Source: Triparma verrucosa (taxonomy: Eukaryota; Sar; Bolidophyceae; Parmales; Triparmaceae). From it: a DNA stretch of 64,000 bases. The stretch covers positions 1-64,000 of the forward strand of contig BRXX01000508.1 of the NCBI GenBank assembly GCA_030267905.1, in the 5' to 3' direction. A model generated the notes under the pieces. It did not search any database and was not told the DNA's origin. It was given only the letters and a program-made list of their open reading frames with translations. The translations under genes and the position numbers were made by a program. Positions 31,472 to 42,400 of this stretch are shown here, one piece after another; the first letter of the stretch is position 1, and each line of letters starts with the position of its first letter.

Positions 31472-32000
31472 ATGAATGAAGTTGTGAATGTGGAGGACGA
31501 ATACGCTGCCTCCGTCACTACTTACTTGGGTTATACGGCGCTGCACACCGCAGCCTTCAGCTCTAATGATCCAGATCAGCTCGCTGATCTGATAGCTGAG
31601 CAGCCGGAGAGCCTTGAGATGGAGATTCTGGTGAGATGGAGAGGTGCGATGTCGAGTCCGTAGTAGGTCACTCACACACAACCACACACAACCACACACA
31701 ACTCTCCAGGGCGACACACCACTCACCCTCTCCTGGTCCAACCATCGTTCCAACCACGATGTAATCGTTGACCTTTTATACAGATCAACCTTGACTTGGC
31801 ACTCGATGAAGAACCAGTGGGCTTTCATGAACATTGCCAATCGCATATTCGTAGTTGAAGGGCATGACCCTGTCTTCAACTTTGAGCTCGAGTTCGAGGG
31901 TTATCCTGACGAGGTTTTTGCTCTAGGGGTATACGCCTTCCTTCGGTATGGAAGAGAGCTTGATGCTCTTGCATTACATCTCGTCCAGTACATCCGCTAG
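31472..32000 (+). CDS. Small ankyrin-repeat protein
   Basis: Exons 31472-31630 and 31710-32000 give 149 residues. GYTALHTAAFSSNDPDQLADL and, after the intron, GDTPLTLSWSN read as two ankyrin repeats, a protein-binding fold. The C-terminal 90 residues are Phe/Leu/Glu-rich and not recognised. There is no signal peptide or membrane segment. The intron is 79 bp and carries three copies of ACCACACACA. The function is unknown. Confidence 0.65.
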
Positions 32001-32167
32001 GCATATGAACGTGATACGTTATAATAAGGGTAGGGTGACATGAATAAATACATTAATGCGCATATTTTGGTGAGAAAACTTCGTTCTCTCTCCTTTATTC
32101 TCGAGACCCCAAACATCCTTTCAATTGAACCTACACCCCATCACAACACTCCGTGACCTTGACCAGT

Positions 32168-33350
32168 CTACTTGCTGTGAAGCTGCTTCACCATCTTGTG
32201 CGCCTGCAGGTTCCACTCCATCTTGCTCCTAGTGAAGGGCATGACCCTCCTCATACTCTTCAAAGTCTCCTGCGTTTGTAAGTTTCTTGTGTTAGCCGAA
32301 TGCTTCGTTGCTGCTGACGACACCTCTCCCTTCTCCGCTCTCCCTTCTCCGCTCTCCCTTCTCCGCACACCGCGCCTTACCTCGCTCATGTTGATATACA
32401 TGGCCCCTAGTGCCATCTGCAACGCCTGTTCCGCCTTGAAAATTTCCTCTGCGACGGCCTTCCCGATCGCCTCATCGTCTCCTCCTCCAATGGCCACCTT
32501 GGGGAACTCCTTAGTCGTCTGCAGCTGGACATTGCCCTCCTCGAAGTAGTGCGCCTTGAGCTTCGCGACGCCGGAAAGCTCCCCGGACTCGAGCGTCCAC
32601 GTAGAATGCCAGGCGCCGGACCAGAAGTTCTTGAGGTTGACCTTATCTCCAGAAATAACAACGGTGATTTTACCCTCCTTGCTGTAAACTCCGCACGCAG
32701 CTCTGCCCCCACCGAAATGTTTTGTGACGTAAGTTTCGACCGCCGAAAGAATCGCGGTCCTTTTGCTTTCTAAGGAAGCATCAAAGGCCGTAGGCGGAAG
32801 GGGCTTGTCCTCCACAACAGTTCCCGTCCATTTTGTGTGATCCACCTTGACCATCTTTTTTGACACGGAGTCGACGTACTTTGTGGCGTCGATCTCGGCC
32901 TCCTGTTGGAAGGAAGGGGGTGGGAGGTGGGGCGTGGGGGGTTGGGGTGGGGCGGGAGGGTTAGATTTGTTGTCGCGGAGAACCCACCCCAAATCGATAA
33001 AACGCCACTTCCAATCAAACGCACCTTGCAGATGGGCATGACCTTGTCGCCGACGGTGACGAGGGCCGAATGGCGCGTGTTGTAGGCGCGGGCTATTCCC
33101 GTTAGCATCTCGGGCGAGATGAGAGAAGGAGGGAGGAGCTGGAGGGGGAGTCGTAATCGAAGACGAACAGTTATGAGAGTTAGAAGAAATTCCCAAGACC
33201 GCCGCAACATCCATCAGATCTGCTCGCCAGACACGCCGATCTCACCTTTTTTACGTCGGCTAGCACTTCGTCGAACTGTCCGGGGGGGGATGAGAGCAGG
33301 AAATGCTGTGCAATTTGGAGCTTCTCCTCATCTGATACTTCCTCGTACTC
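32168..33350 (-). CDS. CAPZA: F-actin-capping protein subunit alpha (CapZ alpha)
   Basis: Caps actin barbed ends as a heterodimer with CapZ beta. Exons 33350-33246, 33138-33025, 32902-32381 and 32269-32168 encode 280 residues in closed phase. Hallmarks are SSPPGQFDEVLADVK, then FWSGAWHSTWTL, KAHYFEEGNVQL and the C-terminal MRRVMPFTRSKMEWN, all in the order of the capping-protein alpha family (usually about 285 residues). The annotated 5' boundary is a splice acceptor, not a start: a short upstream exon carrying the initiator Met must exist beyond 33353, and I could not place it securely. Confidence 0.9.
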
Positions 33351-33727
33351 CTGCGAGGTTGGTTTGTAACGGAGGAGGCGCGAAGGGGCAGCGGATTGTG
33401 TTAGAGGGTAAATAAGGGATCAGGTGGCGGACCGGCGCAAGGGCACGCGTGACGGGTGAAGGTAGGGCATGATATGCTCACTGAAAGGGCCCCTAGGAAC
33501 CCCGAGCCGCTTCGCAGGATATGGTCGGCTGTGCTTGATTCTGCGGACCGCTTTCGATCTACGGCTTGCGGAAGGAGCTCTGGATGTTCACTGGCGGGTC
33601 TATTTTACCTCGTCTGACATGTCTCTATGAACGTTGAATGTGAATTCTTTCTTCGAGTGGTGAGCATCTTTTGATCCTATTTTGCTCATTTTCGGAGACT
33701 TTTTTGCTGTGGCATTGCTTTGATGTC
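33351..33727. promoter_or_regulatory. Region with the missing CapZ first exon and divergent promoter
   Basis: Between the first recognised CapZ exon and the R-SNARE start. In sense on the minus strand an intron tail with CTCTAACACAATCC and CCTCGCAG is visible, so the first CapZ exon lies upstream of about 33420. The rest should hold promoters for both genes. Confidence 0.4.
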
Positions 33728-34553
33728 ATGACCATTTCATACGTTTCAATTACCAATTCGAACGGTTGTGTTCTCGTTGATTCGTCTAACAGCTCGCACA
33801 ACTGTGCAGTGGTCGGCTTGTTGCTCCTAGAGAAAATCCAAGCTCGATTCGAGACTTCGGGAGAAGCAGAAAAAAAATACTGCCGAACTCCTCAGAACTC
33901 CTATCAAGCGCCTGATTGGATCGCTTGGAGTTCTCGCATGAATATGCAGAGCATAAATTACGACCACAATCACACCTATCACGTAATGCGTGACAACAAC
34001 ATTTCGTTTTTGTGTCTCACAACTGGCGGTACACTGGTTGTCCCCCTACGTGTCGTGTATGGTTTCCTCGAAGCCCTGCACAAGACGTTCTCCACGAAGT
34101 TTAACGTCTCCAAGATGGAGACCGCAACCACTGCGTACTGCTTGCGTTCGGCCTTCTCGGCAGACCTCGGTGAGTGTAACGAGTGTCAATGTACGAAAAT
34201 GGAAACCTCTAACCTGTCCAAACCTCCTTGCAGAATCGGCTATTCACCGATGGAACACCAACCCGCCATCCCAACAGTCCGAAGGGACTCAGGCCCTTAT
34301 GCGCAAGATTGAGAAAGCCAAGGACGCCGTGAGCTTGAATATCTCCGAGCTTCTGGAACGAGGTGAAAAGGTGGAGCTCTTGTTGGACGCTTCAATAGCC
34401 CTCGAAGAAGAGGCTCAAGTTTTCAAGAAGTCCGGGAACACGCTAGAGAATGCTCTCTACCAAAAGAATATGAAGATGACCGCTATTGCTGCCGCAGTAG
34501 TGGTTGTCGTCATTTTCACTATGAGGGCCAATTTCCACGGTGAAAACTATTAA
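33728..34553 (+). CDS. R-SNARE, VAMP7-like longin
   Basis: Exons 33728-34169 and 34234-34553 give 253 residues. The N-terminal 130 residues resemble a longin domain (ISYVSITNSNG, FLCLTTGG, FLEALHKTF). The C-terminal SNARE helix reads KIEKAKDAVSLNISELLERGEK, with the zero-layer Arg in LLERGEK that defines R-SNAREs. A single C-terminal membrane anchor follows (AIAAAVVVVVIF) with a short lumenal tail. Such proteins drive fusion at endosomes, lysosomes or the plasma membrane. The start at 33728 begins exactly at the longin strand; in-frame codons upstream lack an ATG. Confidence 0.9.
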
Positions 34554-34650
34554 ATATTAAAATGGTATAAATGTAGGCGGAAATTTTATGAACAAAAATA
34601 CACTATAAAACTACTAAAACTACTATACATTAACAACGTTTCTACGTTTC

Positions 34651-35658
34651 TCAATATCGCCTGCCAGAAAACAACTCCAAGGCCTTCTCGTACATGATGA
34701 AGTAAATACCATTACTAGGCCCGGCCCTCATGAGCGCCGGCGCGACACCCCTGTAAAGACCCTTGATTCCAGACTCTCGGATCAGCTGCTTCGCAGTGGC
34801 GAGTTGCCCCTTTGTGCTGCTGTGCATCCTCGTCTTGATGACATCCAGGGGGTACGAAACGCCCCAGTACAAGGTGCCGCCGACGAAGCCGCCCAAGAGC
34901 GTCGAGCCGGTCTCCTTCTTCACCAGGTCGTGGGCCACGAAGAAGAAAGGCAGTCCCGTGGCCCTGCGCAGGTACGTGGGCATCAAGCCGGCCCAGAGCT
35001 GGAGCACACCCTCCCTCTTGGCGATGTTCATGACGCACTTGGCCGGGTTCGTGATGGTGGGGTCGGCCTGCATTCTGCACTTAATTACTTCGATCGGGCA
35101 GACGACACAAGAATAAATAGGAGCGGTGAGCTGGGAGGCGAGGATCACCTGCGAGGGTCGCAGCTGGTCCTTGGTCTGCCCGGCCTCGCAAACCCACTCC
35201 TTAGCGGCGGTTGAGATCAGCCAAAATGCTGACCCGATCGAGCAGGAGGCGAAGAGCGGAGGGGTGACGCCCCTGTAGAACCCCGCTATCCCTTGGTCAT
35301 TCCAGAGGGTGCGGGAAATTTTGGTCATCGAAAGGTTGGCCTTGGGGGAGGACTGCGCTATGACCTTCATGGTGTCCAGGGGATGACCTACGATACAATT
35401 CGCGGCACCCCCGACGGCTCCGGCGGCCACTATACTGACACTACTAATCGCGCCCACCCCGCCGGCGGCACTACTGATCGCACCCACCCCGCCGGCGGCA
35501 ACGAACGCGTCCACATCCTCACCCCTTCGCTTTTGAGAGCTGGAAGGGAAGAGCGTGGTGGCCTTCTGGTTGGTAAGCTTGAACTTCGCCGTCAGAAGCT
35601 TCGCCTTCATTCCCGCGGCCGTCTTCAGGTTGATCGCCTTGGCGACAATCGGCTCCAT
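34651..35658 (-). CDS. Mitochondrial carrier family (SLC25) protein
   Basis: Single exon, 335 residues. Three carrier repeats are visible with the Px[DE]xx[KR] signatures GHPLDTMKV, VCPIEVIKCRM and SYPLDVIKTRM, each followed by a G-x-Y/W-x-G element (GFYRGV, LWAGLMPTY, GLYRGV). The first 70 residues are an extension with a short Ala/Gly-rich imperfect duplication (AAGGVGAISS twice). Repeats place it in the inner mitochondrial membrane; the features suggest an acyl-carnitine/amino-acid type carrier, but the substrate cannot be assigned by eye. It is tail-to-tail with the R-SNARE. Confidence 0.9.
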   Translation of the reverse strand: MEPIVAKAINLKTAAGMKAKLLTAKFKLTNQKATTLFPSSSQKRRGEDVDAFVAAGGVGAISSAAGGVGAISSVSIVAAGAVGGAANCIVGHPLDTMKVIAQSSPKANLSMTKISRTLWNDQGIAGFYRGVTPPLFASCSIGSAFWLISTAAKEWVCEAGQTKDQLRPSQVILASQLTAPIYSCVVCPIEVIKCRMQADPTITNPAKCVMNIAKREGVLQLWAGLMPTYLRRATGLPFFFVAHDLVKKETGSTLLGGFVGGTLYWGVSYPLDVIKTRMHSSTKGQLATAKQLIRESGIKGLYRGVAPALMRAGPSNGIYFIMYEKALELFSGRRY

Positions 35659-36857
35659 GCTAGAGAAGGGGGCGGAGAGGGGTGGAAATGGGGAACAGAA
35701 TCTGACCTAATTGTCAAGTTCTCGTGCTTGCTGACTGGGAGAAACAAAGTGGGTTAAAAGGCTCGTCCGACGCCGCCCTTATTTTGGGGGGTTTCAAAAA
35801 TGCAGGCCGCGCGGGCTGCTAACTCAAAAATGCGCTCCTGCTACGTGGATAGCTAGATTGTTGGGGTGTTTAGGTTGGCCTGCAACTATTCGACGGCAGA
35901 TGGCAGCAGGGGAGTTGAGGGCAAGGGACGGAGCGTGGGGGTGAGGGATGGTATGCGCTTGTAGTATAGTAATATCTCGGGATAAGAAATTCCTGTGCGG
36001 CGATGGGCGTAGAGGGGCCAGTAAGAAGAGCTTTTTTTCGAGTGAAATGGGTGACTCGCCTGGAGAGCAATTCTGACTTGCTGGACATACTTCTGAAAAA
36101 TTTCAAAACGTTTCCGCCGAAATAAAAATAACAAGATCACTCCCAAAACTCAGCAGGGCAACTACCCAAACATTCCCCCACAACTTCCCGCCGCGCAATA
36201 ACTCCCCACCCCACCCCAAAAAAGTGTGTACAGTGATCCCCGACCATGGAAAACCTAGCCAATCCTCAGGACATTCAGTTTTTGGTTAGTTTCCATCCAC
36301 TCCGCGTACCGATCCCCGTTTCCGACATACGAGGGCCCCTCAATACCTTCAATAGACCCCTACGCACCAACGGCAACTTCCAATTATCCGCGGTCATTCC
36401 ACAAGGCCCCTCCACGGCCCATCCGTTGGCCCCGCCCCAGACCATCGCGTATTGCTGAATTGTGTGTCTCCTCGACATTTCCATAGCTCAGTGTTGTGCG
36501 CGGTTGTCTCGATTACTATAATACGGCCCACATTGTGTCCGCCCTACGCTACCCGTATCGTGCACAATAGTTCCACTGCCTCACAACTTTTTAGCGATCT
36601 GCTCGTTCGTGCTCTATTCGACAACCTCCTGCTCAATGCGCACGGTCGTCATCGCTGCCACCTGATGTTAATAGCATCGGCTTTGTACATAATACCGCGA
36701 CTAGTATTTCGAACGACTGTCGAAGCGCTCCTCCCTCCGCACCCCTTCCCTCACCAAACCATCCCTTCTGCACGATCCCCCACACCGAAAACTAACCCCT
36801 CTCTCCTTCCTCTCGCCTCCCAACAGAACACCTCCCCCACACCCTTTTTATACAAAC
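35659..36857. other. 1.2-kb region between carrier and eL32, with possible small frame
   Basis: Two divergent genes flank this region. It contains no strong coding signal. An ATG with good context at 36246 opens a 70-residue frame ending at 36458 (MENLANPQDIQFL at its start) that matches nothing I know. It could be a small gene, or the DNA may contain a 5' UTR exon and intron of eL32, since a CCTCCCAACAG acceptor-like site lies about 30 bp before the eL32 start. Confidence 0.35.
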
Positions 36858-37268
36858 ATGGCCAAGATCGTCCCCCTCAACAAGAAGACCGTGGTCAAGA
36901 AGCGCACCAAGAAGTTCGCCCGCCACCAGGCCGACCTCTTCATGCGCATCCAGAACTCCAGCTGGCGCAAGCCTAAGGGAATTGACGGACGCGTCCGCAG
37001 GCGCTTCAAGGGACAGTTGCCTATGCCCTCCATCGGCTATGGATCCGACAAGAAGACCCGCAACATCCTCCCCAACGGCTTCAAGAAGGCTGTCGTCTCC
37101 AACGTTCAGGAGCTCGAGATGCTCCTCATGCACAACAGGAAGTACTGCGGCGAGATCGCCGGCAACGTCTCTAGCAAGAACAGGAAGCTCATGGTCGAGA
37201 GGGCCGAGCAGCTCGGAATTCGATTGACCAACGGTGGAGCCAGGTTGAAGGCTGAGGAGGACGAGTAA
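36858..37268 (+). CDS. RPL32: 60S ribosomal protein eL32
   Basis: 136 residues in one coding exon. The sequence is Lys/Arg-rich with the eL32 landmarks FARHQADLFMRI, SWRKPKGIDGRVRRRFKGQ, PSIGYGSDKKTRN and KAVVSNVQELEML. Length matches the family (about 130-135). Codons are strongly C-ending, typical of high expression. The stretch just before the start looks like a splice acceptor, so a 5' UTR intron is likely. Confidence 0.97.
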   Translation: MAKIVPLNKKTVVKKRTKKFARHQADLFMRIQNSSWRKPKGIDGRVRRRFKGQLPMPSIGYGSDKKTRNILPNGFKKAVVSNVQELEMLLMHNRKYCGEIAGNVSSKNRKLMVERAEQLGIRLTNGGARLKAEEDE

Positions 37269-37383
37269 ACTGCAAGCAAAAACCAATATAAAATGTCTCA
37301 AAGAAAAGCCTCCCGTCCTCGTCTTTTTCTCTTTTTATTTTACAAACTACTAATAACTCATAACAAATCCACAAACATTTCTA

Positions 37384-39004
37384 TTACATCCAACCCATAA
37401 CTCCTACTGCGACCGCCAAGAATATTGACATCGCATTCTTCCCCGTGCCCCAAGTTACTCCGCTACTTGTTGTCGGCTTGCAAGCGAATGCGTCGACTTT
37501 GCAGTCGATGGGTTCCTTCTTGATGAACCCGCTCTTGGCTGGTACACTGATGCCGACAGGGACCATAGTTCCCATGTTATCCGGCGCTAGGTCAGTGTTG
37601 CAGTACCCTGGGATTCCTCCGGGCACACAGTCAAATGGAGGACTTGCGCCCGCAGCAATGGCGTCGTCGTGGATAACCTGTTCCTCTGCATTGCATCCCT
37701 CGTTGTATATCTTCACGCCGTCTCTGTGTGCACAAGTAGTAATTAGAGTTAGCAGTGTTGTTAGTTGATAGGAACGCACCAAGACCTTCCCTCCCCTCCC
37801 CTCCCATCCCATCCCCTCCCATCCCCTCCCCTTCATCACAATCTTACCTCACTGGGGGGTAGTAAACGCCCACTCCATCAGGGGTGTAACAGTGCTTGTT
37901 GTACCAGCACTGCCACCAGTCATACTGTGCCATGACGGTGTCTCCAACAACTTTCCACTTATATCGTTTATATGGAGAATCTGTGAAAGAGAGATATAGA
38001 AAGCGTTAGATAAAGCAAAAAACGACATCGCCGCCGCCTCCCATCGACAGCAACAGAAACCCACCTAGATCGGCTGAAAACCCACAACCAGGCGCGCTTT
38101 CGTCGTACGAAGGCGGCTTGGGCGCCGGGAAAAACTCCCAACATCCCCCGTCATCGACTGACTTGCAATCGTTCGGAAGCGGTAATTCGCCGTCGTGAAT
38201 CCACGCTCCGCAGGACGTACGGCAATTTGAGTGCACGGTGTGGCTGTAGCACTCCTCTTCTAGGTTCTTGTAGATGTCCAGCATGGTCCCGTCGGTGGCG
38301 CTGCAATCCTCTGCCTCTGGCTCAACGCACTTGCAGTTGACCATCTCGAGACACCTCAAGGCATCGTTGTAGGCGGAAGTCTGGGGGTCGATGTTGACTC
38401 CGTCGTCCTTGCTGAAGAACACGGTGCAGCATTTAGGTTGGGGCTCTACCATTAAGCCCTGCAAGTCGCAGCCTTTCGGGACATTCATTGACCTGTTGTA
38501 TCTCATATCGTCGACGCAGTCAATGGCCTCCTGGATCATGCAGCCCTCGCATAAACTGTACGGAGGGGAGTACCCGCCTCCGACAGTCATGCAGTTCGAG
38601 CCCTGCTGCACCTCTAGCTGCCTCTTCAAGTCTCCCATGATTTTGTTCACATCATGTCCATATTTAATATTCGATTCGAAAGCCACCTCCAAGGGAAGTG
38701 GAGCCTCAGGCTCCTCATCCCCCGCATCTATCATGCCTCCGCCGCCCCACGCCTCCCAGGAGGATGGCGCTTCAAAGATATTGCTTGGCAGGCTCGCCAT
38801 GTGCCCCCTGAACGCCTCGCTCTCCCTGTCAACATCAACTAATAGCCCCTGTTCACTGTGAACGTAATTGTCATACTGGTTAAAGCGCAATTCCGAGATG
38901 TCTTCGTTCTCTGAGCCCCTCAGTTGGTCGTGAGCCTCGAGACCCGACGCTGATCCCAGCGCAAGGAGGCAGCCGATCCAGCAAAGCCTGGCCCCTGACG
39001 CCAT
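37384..39004 (-). CDS. Secreted cysteine-rich protein, probably GPI-anchored
   Basis: Exons 39004-38065, 37980-37848 and 37723-37384 give 470 residues. It starts with a signal peptide (MASGARLCWIGCLLALGSAS) and ends with a hydrophobic tail (NAMSIFLAVAVGVMGWM) after a Ser/Thr-rich spacer, the pattern of a GPI anchor signal. In between are about 30 cysteines, several in Cys-Cys or CxC form, in modules that include PKCCTVFFSKDD and WWQCWYNKHCYTPDGVGVYYPP. I do not recognise a named family. It is likely an extracellular or cell-surface disulphide-rich protein, perhaps a wall or scale component; that role is a guess. Confidence 0.75.
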
Positions 39005-39417
39005 AATCAAATTTCTTTTGGCGAAGCCGTTTGGCTCGTTATTTTCCCACTTATTCCTAAGCTCGTGACGATTTAATGCGGTCACTGTATGCAGGCCTGG
39101 TATAATCCAGTATTTGGTGTGCTCGAATAGAATATAAAGCTCTCCGCGCGCGGCAAGCCAGTCCAGGGAGTGAAAAATTACGGTTGCTCCATCTTGGGTC
39201 TCCTCAAGCAAAGCGCCTTGGAAAAGCCTACATATCAAACCTTCCTTCCATACACGTACATCGTAAAACACTTTCATCCCCATCACCCGTCGTCCTTTGT
39301 TAACCCCCTAACTCGTCCTCCCCTGCCCTTCAATCCCCTCTCGCGTTGACCTTCTTCCATCACATCCCTCATCAGTTGTGATCCACAACACCCCTGTCTT
39401 CACTTTCTCACTTTCCA
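39005..39417. promoter_or_regulatory. Divergent promoter between surface protein and TerD-WD40 gene
   Basis: This is 413 bp between opposed start codons. The side next to the TerD-WD40 gene (39300-39410) is CT-rich on the plus strand. No repeat or TATA box is obvious. Confidence 0.5.
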
Positions 39418-42400
39418 ATGGTCGCCAGCGACGTGCTGACCTCACTTCCCACCCAATTTGAGAAGTCTCCTATAAAGCTTGACAAGCAGGATCGCCGTGT
39501 CAGCAAGCGGAGAAGGAGCACCAAACAAATAAGTGACCTGGGTGCAGCTCCAGGAACAACCTTTCCCCTCGATGACTCTGTTGAGTCGCTACAGGCGGTG
39601 TTAAGCTGGAAGTCCCACAATACGAAGCTTGGGTGCGATCTGGACATCACTGGTATCACATACGACGTAAAAGGCAGGTTTTGTGAGGTACGTGATAGAC
39701 AGGCTGGATCGAGCCGACTTCTTATCTTCCTTGCATCGTGAGCAACTAACTAACCTCGCCCTTGCCCACCCCCGCACGCTTTGCACTACCCCGCACCGTC
39801 TACGCCCACCCCCGCCCCCAACAGATTGTCGGCTTTGACAGTCCGACTTCTAATGATGCTAGCATTGCGCTGAGTGGGGACTCGGATGGCTTCAACGGCG
39901 CAGATGAGGAGACTTTGGCCATCGATCTGTTCAAGATCTCGCCGAAGACCATGTGTATTGTGATTCTAGCGACGTCTCTCTCGGGAAATTTTACGGAAGT
40001 TGCCCAAATCAAGTCTTTCATCAAAAAGGTCACATACATGAGGGACGAAATGGCTGCTCGGCCGGGCATTCCTCTGTACAAGACACACAAGATTATCGAG
40101 TCGAGGCAACTCTTTGAAGTTGGCGTCCATCCCTCCCCTGAGGTATCCAACAATAGTCTGATCATGTACAAGATTTACAGAGACCCGAACAACCACTTGC
40201 GATGGAAGACGAACATAGTGATGGCGCAATGCCAAACCCGCACCAAGTCCGAAATCATAGATAAAGTGAGAAGATCGAGATCGAGAATTTACCCACCGTC
40301 TGCACAAAAGCTCTAACACAATAAATTATTTCTTGCGCGTAGCTCGAGATCCACCTCGGCGATGTATTCCCGCAGATGAAGCCCGAGAACCAGCGCCTCC
40401 TGCCTGATGTCCAATCGGTCTGCACTTCCCTCTCCAGTCATGCGCTTCCTCACCTCAAGAAGTACTTTACGATGGACCCCGAAGGCCTCTCCATCAGGGC
40501 CTTTGTGAAGGTCATTTTCAAGCAGCTGCTCAAGGGAATGCCCGGGCTCGCCGCTCCCACGGAGGCCGCGCACACTGTGGCCATCTTGGAGGAGCTCTTT
40601 GAACAGATTGATATCAACGGTGATACCAAGGTGGACTGGGACGAGTTCACGTCTTTCAACATTGAGAATGGAATGTCGGTCACCAAACAGAGCGACAACG
40701 CGGACTTGGACGAGTACTCCATCACTATATCCCAGGACCAGACACACTACGACCACAGCGTTGACTCCCTGCACCCCGTAACGAATATGATTTATAATCC
40801 GGAGACGAAGAGGGTGCTAACTATCCAGAAGGACAGCTCCGTCATTCACGCATACAGCAACAAAGGTGTTTTTGCCCACGCTCTCAATGTCGGGGAGAAG
40901 TCCGATTTGAAATCGACGCAGGACATAACAAAGCAGCATCTGACGGTGCACGACCTTGTGTTTATCCCTTCCAAGAACTTGATCGCGATCGCGTGTTCAG
41001 ACAATACGATATATCTGTACGAAGAGCAGGTACGTTCTTTGGGAACTTGGCTCTCGCCCCTTCCTCACTCTCTGACTCTCCCCCACCCACCCCCCACACA
41101 CAGCTCACTGCTGGAGGAATTCACAGGAAGTACACCCTAAAATCTACCATCTTTGAGCACGTTCTGCAATCCAAGTCTCAAATCAAGCTCGCGTGGGATG
41201 CTTCGTCGCAAGTGCTCTACTCAACTGGCCAGAACAACAAGATCTACTTATGGGACATTGACACTCTGAGGTGCAAGAGAGTCGCGGACGGTCACCGTGA
41301 TATGATCATGCATTTGCTCATAATCAAGGAAAAGAACTTCTTGGCGACATGCTCCATGGACAAAAGCATTGTGCTGTGGGGGCTGGAGAACTTTCAGAAG
41401 AAGAAGACCCTCCTTGGCCACAGTCATGGCGTCAGAAAACTCGCCTACGCGGATAGCATCCTGGTATCCGTCGGTTTCGAGTACGAGGCAGTGGTGTGGG
41501 ACATCATCTCGAAGGAGAAGCTCTTCGTCCTGACCGGCCACAAATCCCCCATTGTCGACGTCCTACTACTCCCCAGCACAATCGACAAGCCAACGATGGC
41601 TGTCACCGTTGACGACACTGGTGAATTCAAAACCTGGAACGTGCAGCAGTCTCTCACTGCGTCCCAGTCGCCTATACAAACCTTTCACGGAAAGAACCAA
41701 GCCGACGGGCAGAGGCAGATTTATCTCTGTATACTGGCGCCCTTCTGCAAAGAGCTAATGGTCGACCAGTACAGCAACCTTTTAGCTGGCTCCTCAACCT
41801 TCGACCATTTCGTGCCCATCAAGAATCGAAAAGAGTTCCTCTTACCGCACTGCCTCATGTACAACTCTTCGTCTTATAACTTCGTCGCCGTTATCGGCTC
41901 TAGGCTTCACCTTTGGGACGCCACCGACGGCAGCTATATCCGTTCCTTCGCCGACTTTACAACAAATGATATCACCGCTGCGACAACAGACCTCCCAAGG
42001 GAGCGCAGGATTTTCACCGGTGATGAAATCGGCAGAATTTCAATGCTGAACTACATCACTGGCCTTCCTCTCAATGAGAAGGAAGTCCATGACGCTGAGG
42101 TAACATCGACGATATTTTCTCCCGAGCACAGCGTCCTAATCACATCTTCGCTTGACAACACGATCAAGATGACGCATGCCCTCGACGGCGAGCTCCTAGA
42201 TATGAGGACCATAGACAATGCCCACGATGGTGGCGTCGCGACCTGCGTTTTCTGCGACAAGCTGGGCATCGTCGTCAGCGGCGGGCACAAGGATAGTGAG
42301 TTCAAGGTGTGGGATTTCCAGCGCCTGACCCTCAAGGCCGTAGGGCAATCGACCGTCAGGGACGTCGTGAGCCTTGCTGTGATCTCGTCCCACTCGTTGA

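Noticed and set aside
32168..33214. Continuous 348-codon minus-strand frame as the CapZ alpha gene
   Set aside because: It reads through three introns; splicing at consensus sites removes non-conserved Ser/Pro segments and restores the normal CapZ length and motifs.
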